Origin: Anaerotardibacter muris
Lineage (GTDB): Bacteria; Actinomycetota; Coriobacteriia; Coriobacteriales; Eggerthellaceae
NCBI RefSeq assembly: GCF_943192915.1
Contig: NZ_CALPCD010000006.1
Location: forward strand, 1 to 64,000
Length of the DNA stretch: 64,000 nt
Direction of reading: 5' to 3'
Within the stretch, counting starts at the first letter, position 1; each line of letters starts with the position of its first letter. The position numbers and the translations under genes were made by a program. Under the pieces are notes generated by a model. It made no database searches and had not been told where the DNA came from. It was given only the letters and a program-made list of their open reading frames with translations. This document shows positions 18,780-29,004 of this stretch, piece after piece.

Positions 18780-19748
18780 GTGACAAACGAATATCGGCAT
18801 ATACCTGTACTGCTCGATGAATGCCTTCAAGGTTTGGAGCTTTCTCCGGGCAAGACATACGTCGATGCAACCCTTGGGGGAGCGGGCCATTCGCTTGCAG
18901 CAGCTAAGCTCATTGGTCCGACCGGACACCTCATCGGCATCGACCAAGATCAGGTAGCACTGGATGCAGCCACTGCACGCCTCTCGGCACTGCCCGACGA
19001 CGTTCGACCAGAGATAGATGTGCTCTACGGTAACTTCGGAAAGTTGGACGAACTGCTCTTGGAAGCAGAAGTCCCTTCGATAGATGCCATCCTTTTCGAC
19101 ATCGGCGTTTCATCGGTGCAGATCGATACACCTTCTCGCGGCTTTTCCTTTAAGGAAAGTGGCCCACTCGATATGCGGATGGATCCGAGTAAACACACTA
19201 TAACCGCAGCAGAGATCATCAACACCAAAAACGCAACAGATCTCGCTCGGATCATCCGGCAATATTCAGATGAGAAGTGGGCGAGCCGCATCGCGGAGTT
19301 CATCGTGAAGGGTCGCGAAAAGGAGCCTATCACCGAAAGCGAGCAACTGGTCGACATCATCAAGGCGGCAGTTCCAGCTTCAGCGCGTCGAAGCGGAGGA
19401 CATCCGGCAAAACGGACGTTCCAGGCTTTGCGCATCGAAGTGAATGCGGAACTCGATATGCTCCGTGCAGGGTTGGAAGCAGCCATTCGCTGGCTCGCAC
19501 CAGGCGGTCGTATCGCGGTGATCAGTTATCATTCGCTGGAAGATCGCATCGTGAAGGATTGCTTCAAAGATTACGCTCAAGGGTGTACCTGTCCGCCTGA
19601 CCTACCCGTATGTGTCTGCGGGAACAAGCCGATACTCAAACAGATCACACGCAAGCCCATCGTGCCGAACGCGGACGAGATCGCCCGCAATCCGCGCAGC
19701 AGGAGCGCCAAGCTCCGAATCGCGCAACGACTCGATGAACTAACTTAG
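18780..19748 (+). CDS. rsmH: 16S rRNA (cytosine(1402)-N(4))-methyltransferase RsmH
   Basis: This 322-residue S-adenosylmethionine enzyme modifies C1402 of 16S rRNA. The start HIPVLLDECL, the SAM-binding DATLGGAGHS (about 30-39), the FDIGVSSVQID segment and the C-terminal SYHSLEDRIVK are diagnostic. Translation begins at GTG 12 bases after the mraZ stop, with no obvious Shine-Dalgarno sequence, so translational coupling to mraZ is likely. Confidence 0.94.
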   Translation: MTNEYRHIPVLLDECLQGLELSPGKTYVDATLGGAGHSLAAAKLIGPTGHLIGIDQDQVALDAATARLSALPDDVRPEIDVLYGNFGKLDELLLEAEVPSIDAILFDIGVSSVQIDTPSRGFSFKESGPLDMRMDPSKHTITAAEIINTKNATDLARIIRQYSDEKWASRIAEFIVKGREKEPITESEQLVDIIKAAVPASARRSGGHPAKRTFQALRIEVNAELDMLRAGLEAAIRWLAPGGRIAVISYHSLEDRIVKDCFKDYAQGCTCPPDLPVCVCGNKPILKQITRKPIVPNADEIARNPRSRSAKLRIAQRLDELT

Positions 19749-19822
19749 CGGTCATGCCCAACCTGGCAAAGCAGGGCATGTTCGCATCGTGTTCTCGATT
19801 TGCCTAAAGGAAGGTGAAACCT

Positions 19823-20290
19823 GTGGCAGGAGCACCAGCATATCGCTACGATACTGCCGTGCAACAGCCAGTGCGCGAACGCGTGCAGCCTTCTGTTCGT
19901 GTCGTTCCTGGTCAGAAGCAGGAAAAACATTCCACTCTTTCCAATTTTCATGTGGTGGTGGTGAAAGCCGTCGTCGCTGTTTTGGCTGTTGTCCTTTGCA
20001 TCGGCTTCATTCAGGTCGGGTTGGCCTCTGCGGCGTATAGCGCCGCCTCAGCTTCGAGCGAGCTGCGCTCAGAGATCGCAACCATGCGCTCGGAAGGTCA
20101 GTCCTTGGCTGTGCAGAAATCCCTGATCGCAAGTCCGAGCAATCTTCGTACCATGGCAACTGAAGAATTGAAGATGACTGCCCCAGGAGCTGCGGCAACC
20201 ATCACGCTCGAGCCTGATGTGGTGGCCATCGATGCTTCAGGAAATCTTTCATTGACGCAAAGCATCGCGCAGGCAGCTGCGTTGGAGTAG
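19823..20290 (+). CDS. ftsL: FtsL-like septum protein
   Basis: This 155-residue protein has a basic cytoplasmic tail (1-45), a single membrane helix at about 48-72 and an extracytoplasmic helical segment (80-125) that could form the FtsL/DivIC-type coiled coil. Sequence similarity within this family is low, so the call rests mainly on topology and position between rsmH and ftsI. The GTG at 19823 is chosen over GTG 19814 because AAGGAAGG ends 8 bases upstream. An imperfect hairpin (CATGCCC/GGGCATG, 19753-19780) lies in the short gap after rsmH. Confidence 0.7.
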   Translation: MAGAPAYRYDTAVQQPVRERVQPSVRVVPGQKQEKHSTLSNFHVVVVKAVVAVLAVVLCIGFIQVGLASAAYSAASASSELRSEIATMRSEGQSLAVQKSLIASPSNLRTMATEELKMTAPGAAATITLEPDVVAIDASGNLSLTQSIAQAAALE

Positions 20291-20293
20291 CCT

Positions 20294-22117
20294 ATGCCGT
20301 ATTCGAAGAAGCCCCGCAAGGGAAGATCTTCCTATGAGAATCCTTCTCGTTCGTCGTATCGCACGAATCGCGCTACGCCTGGTCATTCAGCTCCTCATCA
20401 AACCTATAATCTTTCGTCGCAACATGCTCATGGTGGATCGGCGGTCATGGAGACCTCACCCAATCGCCTGAGCATTTTGCTCGTTATACTGCTGATATTC
20501 GCCATCGTGGTATTCGGTCGTTTGGTCTGGGTCCAGATCATCGATGCGCATGCTATCGAGAGCGGAACCTCGCAGCGTACCGTTACCGTTGACGTAGAAC
20601 CGCGCCGTGGCACCATCTATGACCGCAACGGTGTGGTGCTCGCCACAACTGTCGATGCATACAATCTGTTCTGCCACCCCCATGAAGTTCAGGATTCAGG
20701 AAGTGTGAACGCCCTGGTGAACGCCTTGGTACAGGCTTGTGGCGGCGATGCTCAGGAATACCGCGACAAGATCGAACAGAACACCAACTTCGTTTACTTG
20801 GTCAAAGGCGTTGATGAGGATCAGCTGAAGAAGATCAAGGATCTGAAGATCGAAGGCTTCGATTATGAGAAGACCTCGAAGCGCATCTATCCCTGTGGGG
20901 CCATTGCGAGCCAGATCGTTGGCGTGGTGAATAACGAAGGCGAACCGCTCTCTGGCCTCGAACTTTATTACAACGACATCTTAGGTGGTACGCCTGGCAA
21001 GAAGACCACCATGTACAGCAAGGAGGGTGTGCCAGTTCCCGGCGCTACTCAGATCGAAGCTGAAGTGGTCAACGGTCAGGATATCGTGGTCTCTATCGAC
21101 ATCGAGCTGCAAGAGCGTGTTGAGAAGGCCGTGCTCAAGCGCACAGAAGAAGTGGAAGGTGAAACAGGTTTCGGCGCAGTGATGAACGCTGATACGGGCG
21201 AGATCTTAGCTTGCGCATCGGTGCCCACCTTCGACATCACCGACTTGAGCAAGGTGGAAGAGGGCGCAACGAACCTTTCGGGTATTTCGCATCACTATGA
21301 ACCAGGTTCGGTCTTCAAGGCGGTGACCATGCTCGCGGCTCTGGAAGAAGGAACCACTACCGCAGGTCAGAGCTATTATTGCCCATCCGTCTTGGAAGTA
21401 GGGAAGGACAAGATCACCGACTCCCATGAACGCGAGAGCATGGATATGACCACCACGAAGATCATGGCTGATTCTTCGAATATCGGCATGTCGCTGATCG
21501 CGCGCGATCTGACCTTCTCCAAGTTCTATGAGTATCTTCAGAAGTACCGTATCGTGGATGACACGAACGTAGACTATCCTGGCGCTTCCAATGGGTATCT
21601 GGCCCCGCGTGACAAGTGGACCGAAGTGCAAGGTTATAACATCAGCTTTGGCCAGGGTCTTGAGATGTCGCCGCTGCAGATCATGCGCTTCTACGGCATC
21701 TTAGCGAGCAACGGCACCTATACGCAGCCGCACTTCTTGCTCGATGTTCCTTCAGACAATGAAGAGATCCTCTATCCGACCGAGAAGATCGTCGACAACG
21801 ACAAGGCTATCGACGATATGGACGAGATGCTCGAAGCAGTGGTCGAGAACGGCACGGGCACCGATGCGGCGATCAAGGGCTATCGTGTAGCAGGCAAGAC
21901 GGGCACTGCTGAGGTGGCAAGCCCGACCGGCGGCTACAAGAAAGACGTTTACAACATCTCCTTCGTGGGCTATCTTCCCGATGCATCGACCAAGCTGGTC
22001 TGCTTCGTGGGAGCTACTGAAGTGCCGGGCGAACGTAAGACCGTTTCGGCATTCCAGGACATCATGAAGTTCGCGATCGACCGTTATAGCATCACGCAAG
22101 ACCAAGGTGCCCTATGA
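20294..22117 (+). CDS. ftsI: Septal peptidoglycan transpeptidase (PBP2/FtsI family)
   Basis: This 607-residue class B penicillin-binding protein cross-links septal peptidoglycan. A disordered basic N-terminus (1-55) is followed by a membrane helix (about 59-80), a dimerisation domain and the transpeptidase domain. The catalytic motifs are visible: SVFK with Ser339 and Lys342, the SxN motif at 394-396 and KTG at 535-537. No PASTA domains follow. The stop overlaps the murE start (ATGA-type overlap), so the two are translationally coupled. Confidence 0.93.
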   Translation: MPYSKKPRKGRSSYENPSRSSYRTNRATPGHSAPHQTYNLSSQHAHGGSAVMETSPNRLSILLVILLIFAIVVFGRLVWVQIIDAHAIESGTSQRTVTVDVEPRRGTIYDRNGVVLATTVDAYNLFCHPHEVQDSGSVNALVNALVQACGGDAQEYRDKIEQNTNFVYLVKGVDEDQLKKIKDLKIEGFDYEKTSKRIYPCGAIASQIVGVVNNEGEPLSGLELYYNDILGGTPGKKTTMYSKEGVPVPGATQIEAEVVNGQDIVVSIDIELQERVEKAVLKRTEEVEGETGFGAVMNADTGEILACASVPTFDITDLSKVEEGATNLSGISHHYEPGSVFKAVTMLAALEEGTTTAGQSYYCPSVLEVGKDKITDSHERESMDMTTTKIMADSSNIGMSLIARDLTFSKFYEYLQKYRIVDDTNVDYPGASNGYLAPRDKWTEVQGYNISFGQGLEMSPLQIMRFYGILASNGTYTQPHFLLDVPSDNEEILYPTEKIVDNDKAIDDMDEMLEAVVENGTGTDAAIKGYRVAGKTGTAEVASPTGGYKKDVYNISFVGYLPDASTKLVCFVGATEVPGERKTVSAFQDIMKFAIDRYSITQDQGAL

Positions 22118-23610
22118 TGACCAAGACATGTGCAGAATTATTCCAAGGCTTCGATCATACGCTCATCGGCGATGCTGATCGCAAGGTGAGCGGGATCGCC
22201 TATCAGAGCAACAAGGTTGAGCCAGGCGAGGCGTTCTGTTGTATCGTCGGGCTGAAGAGCGATGGTCACGCATACGCCCAAGACGCAGTGGATCGTGGTG
22301 CATCGGTGCTGATCGTGGAGCGCATGCTCGATCTTGAAGGCGCTGACGAAGTGACCTTCGTGCTGGTATCAGATTCACGCAAGGCCATGGCGCATGCAGC
22401 CGCTCAGTTCTATGACAACCCCTCGAATGATCTTGCGCTCGTGGGCATCACGGGCACGAACGGCAAGACCACCACGGCTTATCTGGTGAACAGCATCGCA
22501 CGTGCATTGGGTAACACTACGGGCTTGATCGGTACCGTGGGCATCCTGATCGACGGGGAAGAGCTACCTGCAGAACACACCACTCCTGAATCGTGCGACC
22601 TGCAGTGCTTGTTCGCCAAGATGCGCGATGCGGGTTGTAGCGTGGTTGCTATGGAAGTGAGCTCGCACGCGCTCGCACTCGAGCGCACATGGGACACCCA
22701 TTTCGCGGTCACTGCTTTCACGAACTTGACCCAAGATCATCTGGACTATCACAAGACGTTCGAGGCTTACTTCGAAGCGAAGCGCCGTTTGTTCTCTACC
22801 GACTATCCCGCTAAACGCGTGATCAACATCGATAGCTCGTGGGGTGAGCGCTTGGTAGAGGATGCGCTCGAGCAGGGTGATGCGGTCATCACTACGGGCA
22901 TGGCCGAAAATGCTGATATCCATCCAGTGCGCATAGCCTATGATGTAGCGCGCACGCGCGTGGTGCTCAACGTTCAAGGCACCGTGCTCGAGATAGAGTA
23001 TCCGCTGGTAGGCCGCTTCAATGTTGAGAACGTTATGACCGCTTTTGGCATCTGCTTGCAGCTCGGATTCGACATGCGCGATATCGCTCATGCGCTCGAG
23101 AATGTAGCGGCGGTTCCTGGTCGCATCGAGCGCGTGACGCTCGAGGCAGATCAAGTTAGCCAGCGCGCTCAAGATATCTCAGTCTATGTCGACTATGCTC
23201 ATACGCCTGATGCTTTGGAGAAGGCCATCGCTTCAGTGAAGCAGCTCTCTCAGGGCCGCACCATAGTGGTATTCGGTTGTGGCGGCGATCGCGATGCCAC
23301 GAAGCGTCTGCTCATGGGCGAGAAGGCGCTCGAGGCAGACGTGGTGGTGGTCACTTCGGACAATCCACGCACGGAAGACCCGAACGCGATCATCGAAGAT
23401 ATCCTCGTTGGTATGCGTGGACATGAAGAGCGCTTCAGCGTCGAGCCTGATCGGAGGCTGGCTATCCGTCAGGCGATATCCTTGGCAAATCCAGGCGATG
23501 CGGTGCTGATCGCGGGTAAGGGTCACGAAGATTACCAGATCATCGGCACCGAGAAGCACGATTTTGACGATCGTGTGGTAGCGCGCGAAGAATTGGCATC
23601 GTTGGGGTAG
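22114..23610 (+). CDS. murE: UDP-MurNAc-tripeptide synthetase MurE
   Basis: This 498-residue Mur ligase adds the third amino acid to the peptidoglycan precursor. The ATP loop GTNGKTT is at 114-120. The DNPR motif at 416-419 is the mark of ligases that add meso-diaminopimelate rather than lysine, which predicts the peptidoglycan chemistry of this organism. It overlaps ftsI by 4 bases and is followed by murF after 3 bases. Confidence 0.95.
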   Translation: MMTKTCAELFQGFDHTLIGDADRKVSGIAYQSNKVEPGEAFCCIVGLKSDGHAYAQDAVDRGASVLIVERMLDLEGADEVTFVLVSDSRKAMAHAAAQFYDNPSNDLALVGITGTNGKTTTAYLVNSIARALGNTTGLIGTVGILIDGEELPAEHTTPESCDLQCLFAKMRDAGCSVVAMEVSSHALALERTWDTHFAVTAFTNLTQDHLDYHKTFEAYFEAKRRLFSTDYPAKRVINIDSSWGERLVEDALEQGDAVITTGMAENADIHPVRIAYDVARTRVVLNVQGTVLEIEYPLVGRFNVENVMTAFGICLQLGFDMRDIAHALENVAAVPGRIERVTLEADQVSQRAQDISVYVDYAHTPDALEKAIASVKQLSQGRTIVVFGCGGDRDATKRLLMGEKALEADVVVVTSDNPRTEDPNAIIEDILVGMRGHEERFSVEPDRRLAIRQAISLANPGDAVLIAGKGHEDYQIIGTEKHDFDDRVVAREELASLG

Positions 23611-23613
23611 CGT

Positions 23614-25065
23614 ATGAGGCTGAATTCGAAACAGATCGCAGAGTTCACGGGTGCTACCGTTATTGTCGAGGCGCTCGATCCATCTCATCTTGCCCTTGGT
23701 CTTACGTGGGATTCTCGCGATGTACACGAAGACGATGTATACGTGGCGCTCCCGGGCGAGCGCGTCGATGGTCACACCTTCATCGATGAAGCTTTGCGCA
23801 AAGGCGCGCACGTTATCCTGTGCATGCAGCGCGTTACAGAGAATACGCAGATACTTGCCCAGGAGATGGGCGCAGCAATCCTGGAGGTGAGCTCGACCTT
23901 TGCGGCTATCACCGATCTGGCTCGCGCCTGGCGTGGATTCATCAAAGGCACGGTCATCGCTCTAACGGGTTCAACGGGCAAGACCACTACCAAGAACCTG
24001 GTGCGCGATGTGCTCTCAACGACCTATAACGTGGTGGCCACTCATGCGAATCAGAATAACGAACTGGGCGTTCCCAAGACGTTGCTCGATGCGGATCCCG
24101 AGACCGATTTCGTAGTGGTGGAGATGGGCATGCGCGGCACAGGTCAGCTTGCCAAGCTGTGCTCCTTTGTTCGTCCCGACATGACGCTCGTCACTAACAT
24201 CGGCGAGGCGCACATCGAGTTGCTCGGGTCGCGCGAAGCCATTGCGAGAGCGAAGGCTGAAGTGGTCGAAGCGCTTCCTAATGGCACGGGTGTTGCTGTG
24301 CTGAATTACGCGGATGACCATACGCTCTTGGTGTGCGAAGCGGCGCAGACCGCCAAACGCGGCATCCAGGTGCTCTTCTTCGACGGTACGGGCTCTTATG
24401 ATCCTCTTGCTAACGAAGGAGTGCCGTGCGTATGGGCGAGCGATATCGTCTTGGACGAAAAGGGTTGCCCGCACTTCGATCTTCATATTCCCGACCTGGC
24501 CGACCCGCTCGATTGTGAAGTGGGCTTGCAGGGCTTGCATAATGTTCATAATGCGTGTGCGGCGGCAACGCTCGCTCATCGTTGCGGCGTGAGCCTCGAA
24601 GCAATCGCGCGTGGCTTGAGGGATGCGGTGCCCGAGGTGGGACGTCAGGAAATGCTCGCGGGCAAGGGCGATGTGACCGTGATCAACGATGCCTACAACG
24701 CCAATCCTGATTCGATGCGTGCATCGCTGGCCATGTTTTCCGCCCTCAAGGTGAAGCATAAACGCTATGCTGTATTAGGAGATATGGGCGAGCTGGGCAG
24801 TTTTGCGCAGGCTTGCCACGAAGGCGTTGGTCGCTACGCTGCTACTCAGGACATCGATGTGCTGGTGTGCGTGGGCGATCTGGCGCACTATATTGCTGAA
24901 GGCGCTCGTGAAGCGGGATTTCCTGCTGATCGCATCATTTCGGTCGCAACGCGAGGTGAAGCGCTGAATGAATTGGAAACGCGCCTGGAGGCAGGAGATG
25001 CTGTATTGGTCAAAGCGTCCCACTCTATGGAGCTTGATCGCATAGTCAGGGGGCTTCAGGCATAA
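23614..25065 (+). CDS. murF: UDP-MurNAc-pentapeptide synthetase MurF
   Basis: This 483-residue ligase adds D-Ala-D-Ala to the UDP-MurNAc-tripeptide. The ATP loop GSTGKTT is at 119-125, and the family NDAYNANPDSM stretch is near 366. The stop overlaps the mraY start by one base (TAATG), a tight coupling. Confidence 0.95.
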   Translation: MRLNSKQIAEFTGATVIVEALDPSHLALGLTWDSRDVHEDDVYVALPGERVDGHTFIDEALRKGAHVILCMQRVTENTQILAQEMGAAILEVSSTFAAITDLARAWRGFIKGTVIALTGSTGKTTTKNLVRDVLSTTYNVVATHANQNNELGVPKTLLDADPETDFVVVEMGMRGTGQLAKLCSFVRPDMTLVTNIGEAHIELLGSREAIARAKAEVVEALPNGTGVAVLNYADDHTLLVCEAAQTAKRGIQVLFFDGTGSYDPLANEGVPCVWASDIVLDEKGCPHFDLHIPDLADPLDCEVGLQGLHNVHNACAAATLAHRCGVSLEAIARGLRDAVPEVGRQEMLAGKGDVTVINDAYNANPDSMRASLAMFSALKVKHKRYAVLGDMGELGSFAQACHEGVGRYAATQDIDVLVCVGDLAHYIAEGAREAGFPADRIISVATRGEALNELETRLEAGDAVLVKASHSMELDRIVRGLQA

Positions 25066-26114
25066 TGCTTTCGGTTTACGCACAGTATCCGACCTTCACC
25101 GTCTTCCTGGCGGTGTTCGTGGGCGCTATCGTGACGATGCTGCTCATGCCGCTGTGGATCAAAGGCCTGAAGAAGCACTTGATCGGACAGCAGGTTCGCG
25201 CCGATGGACCTGAGAGCCATCTGGTGAAGCAGGGCACGCCCACCATGGGTGGCGTGATCATGCTGGTGGCCATGGCCATCACGGTGCTCTTGTTGGCAGC
25301 CCCAGAGCTCGACACTATCTTCATCTTGGTCGCGATCATCCTCACGGGCGTTCTTGGTTTCATCGATGATGCTTCGAAGGTGGCCAAGGAACGTTCATTG
25401 GGCCTTACTCCAAAAGCCAAGCTCATCGGGCAGTTCCTCATCTCTACCGCTTTCGTGCTGGCGGTAGTGAACTGGCTGGGCATACCACCCACCATCGATA
25501 TTCCCTTCATCACCACGCTCGATTTCGGGATCCTTACCACAACGCTTCCCATCGAAGTTCCCGCGGGGCAGTTCAGTATCCCCTGGCTGTACGTGATCTT
25601 CTGCGACATCCTTTTGATGGGGCTTTCCAACGCCACGAATCTGACCGATGGCCTTGATGGTCTAGCGGCTGGTACGGTGATGATGGCCATCTTGGTGATG
25701 GCGGCTATCTCGTATCGCTTGGACCTGCTGGATGCTTCTATCGTGAGTGCGGCCATCGCGGGTTGTTGCGTGGGCTTCTTGTGGTTCAATGCATACCCGG
25801 CGGATATCTTCATGGGTGACACTGGTTCACTGGCGCTTGGCATGGCGCTCGGATGCGTTGCTATCGTTACGAAGACCGAGGTCATCTCTCTTATCATCGG
25901 CGGTCTGTTCGTGATCGAGGCGCTCTCGGTCATGATCCAGGTCTTCTATTTCAAGCGAACGCGCAAGCGACTGTTCTTGATGGCTCCGCTCCATCACCAC
26001 TTCGAGAAGAAGGGTTGGAGCGAAGTGAAGGTGGTCGTGCGCTTTTGGATCATCTCGGCATTCCTTGCCGCAGTGGGCTTCAGCATCTTCTTCGCACAGT
26101 CGATGATGGGCTAA
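25065..26114 (+). CDS. mraY: Phospho-MurNAc-pentapeptide transferase MraY
   Basis: This 349-residue integral membrane enzyme transfers phospho-MurNAc-pentapeptide to undecaprenyl phosphate to form lipid I. Visible family signatures are GTPTMGG, the Asp pair in FIDDASK, NATNLTDGLDGLAAG, MGDTGS and the C-terminal APLHHHFEKKGW. About ten membrane helices are expected. The 119-base gap before murD holds no gene that I can see. Confidence 0.96.
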   Translation: MLSVYAQYPTFTVFLAVFVGAIVTMLLMPLWIKGLKKHLIGQQVRADGPESHLVKQGTPTMGGVIMLVAMAITVLLLAAPELDTIFILVAIILTGVLGFIDDASKVAKERSLGLTPKAKLIGQFLISTAFVLAVVNWLGIPPTIDIPFITTLDFGILTTTLPIEVPAGQFSIPWLYVIFCDILLMGLSNATNLTDGLDGLAAGTVMMAILVMAAISYRLDLLDASIVSAAIAGCCVGFLWFNAYPADIFMGDTGSLALGMALGCVAIVTKTEVISLIIGGLFVIEALSVMIQVFYFKRTRKRLFLMAPLHHHFEKKGWSEVKVVVRFWIISAFLAAVGFSIFFAQSMMG

Positions 26115-26233
26115 GCTCAGGGCAACGTTGGCACCGCATTGGTATCGCAACGATGCAACTCGCGGTTACGAAAGCTCATGCGTGAGGAACGCAAAAGGCT
26201 CTGTGAAGAGCAAAGGGGAAAGAAAGGCTTAGC

Positions 26234-27715
26234 ATGACGCAAGCAACGTCGCATATGGCAGGTGGCACGCAGCACAAGGCTGCTCCAGCTGCATTGGGCA
26301 ACGTGCTCGTGTTGGGCCTTGGTAAGACGGGCGAAGCGGTGTGCGATTATTGCTTGGATCAATCCGATCGCATCACATCGCTGACGGTGGCAGCGGGCGC
26401 GCGCAACGAATCCGCCGAACAGGTAGCGGCAAGTCTGGAAGCTCGTGGCGCACGCGTGCTCTTCGATACCACCGACTTCACCCAGGAATACGACCTCTGC
26501 ATCGCAAGCCCGGGCATCTCTCAGTTCTCTGACTTCTATCAGCATGCTGCGGCGCACGCGAGCGAACTTATCAGCGAAGTCGAATTCGCTTGGCGCGAGA
26601 GCGCACCTGATTCTGTGTGGATCGCCATCACGGGCACCAACGGTAAGACCACCACCACCGCACTTTGTGCGCACTTGCTGCAGGAAGCGAGCATGAACGC
26701 GGCTGCGGTAGGCAATATTGGTGATACGTGCATCGATGCAGTGGCTCGTGGGCAGGTGGACTGCTATGTTGCAGAAGTTTCTTCCTATCAGTTAGCTTCT
26801 ACCAAGCAGTTCGCACCACAGGTGGCGGTGTTGCTCAATATCACCCCCGACCACATCAAATGGCACAAGAGCTTCGAGGCGTATTGCGAAGCGAAGCAGC
26901 GCGTGTACGCGAACCTTGCCGATGTCAATGGTGTTGTGGTAATGGATGCGACCAACGATGTGGTGCGCGAATACGTGAAGACGTTGAAAGCGCTGCCGAT
27001 CGATCAGCGTGGATTCTCGTACGTTCCGCTTGGCACGGCAGCAGGCATCACGGGCGACATGCGTGCTGCTTGTGGCGCACAGAACGCTGCTTGGGTCGAG
27101 GGGGATATGCTCACGGTGGCGCTCGATGGTGCAGAGATCGCGCTCGTCAAGACAGGCGATCTGCAGATCCCGGGCGAACATAATGTCTCCAATGCGCTCG
27201 CGGCTGCTTCGGCTGCCCTTGCGGTGGGATGCGATCCTGAAGCGGTCCGCGCAGGGCTGCGAAGCTTCAAGGCGCTCGAGCATCGCATCGAAGCGTGCGG
27301 GAGCGTGAACGGCATCGAATGCTATAACGACTCAAAGGCAACCAACGTGGATGCTACCTTGAAGGCTCTCGCTGCTTTTGGCGATCGCAAGCCTATCGTG
27401 CTGCTCGGCGGCGACGATAAGGGTACGAGCCTGGATGTGCTCGTGGATGAAGCCACCAAGCACTGCAAGGCGGTCATCTGCTATGGAGAAGCGGGCCCGC
27501 GTTTCTTCGCGGCATTCGCTCTGTCAAGTTTGCCCAGCTATGAAGCACCCCATATGCGTGAAGCCTTCGACAAGGCTCTTGCGTTGGGCGAGCCAGGCGA
27601 CATCATCGTGCTTTCGCCTGCCTGCGCTTCCTTCGACGAATTCAGTTGCTTTGAAGAGCGCGGCGAGGTGTTCAAAGACCTCGTGCGTCAGCGTGGCAGC
27701 GGTGGGGAAGGTTAG
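26234..27715 (+). CDS. murD: UDP-MurNAc-L-alanine:D-glutamate ligase MurD
   Basis: This 493-residue ligase adds D-glutamate to UDP-MurNAc-L-alanine. The N-terminal Rossmann-type UDP site reads VLGLGKTG (about 26-33), the ATP loop GTNGKTT is at 134-140, and CYNDSKATN and LSPACASFDEF occur in the C-terminal half. It is somewhat longer than typical because of a 20-residue N-terminal leader before the Rossmann strand. GGAAAGAAAGG precedes the ATG. Confidence 0.94.
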   Translation: MTQATSHMAGGTQHKAAPAALGNVLVLGLGKTGEAVCDYCLDQSDRITSLTVAAGARNESAEQVAASLEARGARVLFDTTDFTQEYDLCIASPGISQFSDFYQHAAAHASELISEVEFAWRESAPDSVWIAITGTNGKTTTTALCAHLLQEASMNAAAVGNIGDTCIDAVARGQVDCYVAEVSSYQLASTKQFAPQVAVLLNITPDHIKWHKSFEAYCEAKQRVYANLADVNGVVVMDATNDVVREYVKTLKALPIDQRGFSYVPLGTAAGITGDMRAACGAQNAAWVEGDMLTVALDGAEIALVKTGDLQIPGEHNVSNALAAASAALAVGCDPEAVRAGLRSFKALEHRIEACGSVNGIECYNDSKATNVDATLKALAAFGDRKPIVLLGGDDKGTSLDVLVDEATKHCKAVICYGEAGPRFFAAFALSSLPSYEAPHMREAFDKALALGEPGDIIVLSPACASFDEFSCFEERGEVFKDLVRQRGSGGEG

Positions 27716-27724
27716 GCACGATCC

Positions 27725-28993
27725 ATGGCACGGGCGCAACGAACACACTCAACTCGCACCACTTCGCCCTCACGTTCTCACCTTCAGCGTTCCTCCAAGG
27801 AAGCGATGGTCCCGCGTTTGATGGTCATCCTCTCGTCGTTGGCGTTGCTCGTCATCGGCTTGGTCATGGTCTTTTCAGCATCTTCGGTCACGGCATTCGT
27901 CGAGCAAGGAGACGCGTATGGAGAGACCATCAAGCAGGTGGTGTTCGCACTCATCGGTATCGCGGCGTGCGTGGGCGTTATCTTGGCTACGAAGGCCTTT
28001 GGTTTCGAATTCATGACCTCCAAGATGATCATCTATGGTTTTTGGGCCCTCTGCGTGGTCGGCGTGCTCGCTACGGCAGCGCTTGGTACGGCGGCACTGG
28101 GTGCGAAGCGTTGGCTGATCATCGGCGGCGTATCCATCCAGGTAGCTGAATTCATGAAGATCGCACTCGCGCTGGTAGCGGCTCGGATCATGATCGACTA
28201 TAACGAAGGCATGGACGCTCTGAACGTACTGGTGCGCTGCGCTATCTTCATCGTGGCACCGCTGGCGCTGTTGTTCGTGCTCCAGTCCGATCTTGGTACC
28301 ACGGTCATCTGTCTGGTGGCCATCTTCACCATCTTGATCCTCGGTGGCGTTCCTGGGCGTTGGATCTTGCTGCTCTTGCTCCTTATCCTGGCACTGGGTG
28401 CGGCGGCCATCTTCTCGGCTCCGTATCGTACGGCGCGCCTGTTCACCTTCCTCGATCCTTGGGCGAACGTCGATGGTGATGGTTATCAGATCGTCCATTC
28501 GCTCCAGGCGCTCGCTTCGGGCGGATTGTTCGGTGTGGGCCTGGGTAATTCCTATCAGAAGCTGCAATATCTGCCTGAAGCTGAAACTGACTTCATCTTC
28601 GCCATCATCGGCGAAGAGCTGGGGCTTCTGGGCGCGATGGGCGTGGTCATCCTGTTCATGGTGTTCCTCTACGGCGGCTATTGCATCGCCAAGGATTCAT
28701 CGTCAAGCTACGGCATGCTCATCGCTGGAGCGCTCACCACTATGATCGTGGCTCAAGCATTCATCAACATCTTGTGCGTGATCGGGCTTTTCCCCATCAC
28801 TGGCAAGCCGCTGCCCTTCATATCGTCGGGTGGCTCATCGCTGATCAGCTCATTGTTGATCGTAGGCATCATCTTGGCGGTGTCATTCAGCAGTGAGCCC
28901 AAAGAAGATCCTTATCGTGAGCGTCGCGAGAAGCTGCACGTCGTCTCGTCATACGACACGAGCGGCCAGAACAACGCAGGAAGACGACGCTAG
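27725..28993 (+). CDS. ftsW: Septal peptidoglycan polymerase FtsW
   Basis: This 422-residue SEDS-family glycosyltransferase polymerises lipid II at the septum together with FtsI. A basic cytoplasmic tail (1-30) is followed by about ten membrane helices. Family blocks include AKRWLIIGGVSIQVAEFMK, the large-loop segment SLQALASGGLFGVGLGNS, and LPEAETDFIFAIIGEELG with the conserved acidic residues. The C-terminal block KPLPFISSGGSSLI is typical. FtsW fits better than RodA given the cluster position. Confidence 0.93.
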   Translation: MARAQRTHSTRTTSPSRSHLQRSSKEAMVPRLMVILSSLALLVIGLVMVFSASSVTAFVEQGDAYGETIKQVVFALIGIAACVGVILATKAFGFEFMTSKMIIYGFWALCVVGVLATAALGTAALGAKRWLIIGGVSIQVAEFMKIALALVAARIMIDYNEGMDALNVLVRCAIFIVAPLALLFVLQSDLGTTVICLVAIFTILILGGVPGRWILLLLLLILALGAAAIFSAPYRTARLFTFLDPWANVDGDGYQIVHSLQALASGGLFGVGLGNSYQKLQYLPEAETDFIFAIIGEELGLLGAMGVVILFMVFLYGGYCIAKDSSSSYGMLIAGALTTMIVAQAFINILCVIGLFPITGKPLPFISSGGSSLISSLLIVGIILAVSFSSEPKEDPYRERREKLHVVSSYDTSGQNNAGRRR

Positions 28994-29004
28994 GAGGAGG
29001 GGCT

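Noticed and set aside
26115..26233. Small gene between mraY and murD
   Set aside because: The 119-base gap has no start with a usable ribosome site other than that of murD.
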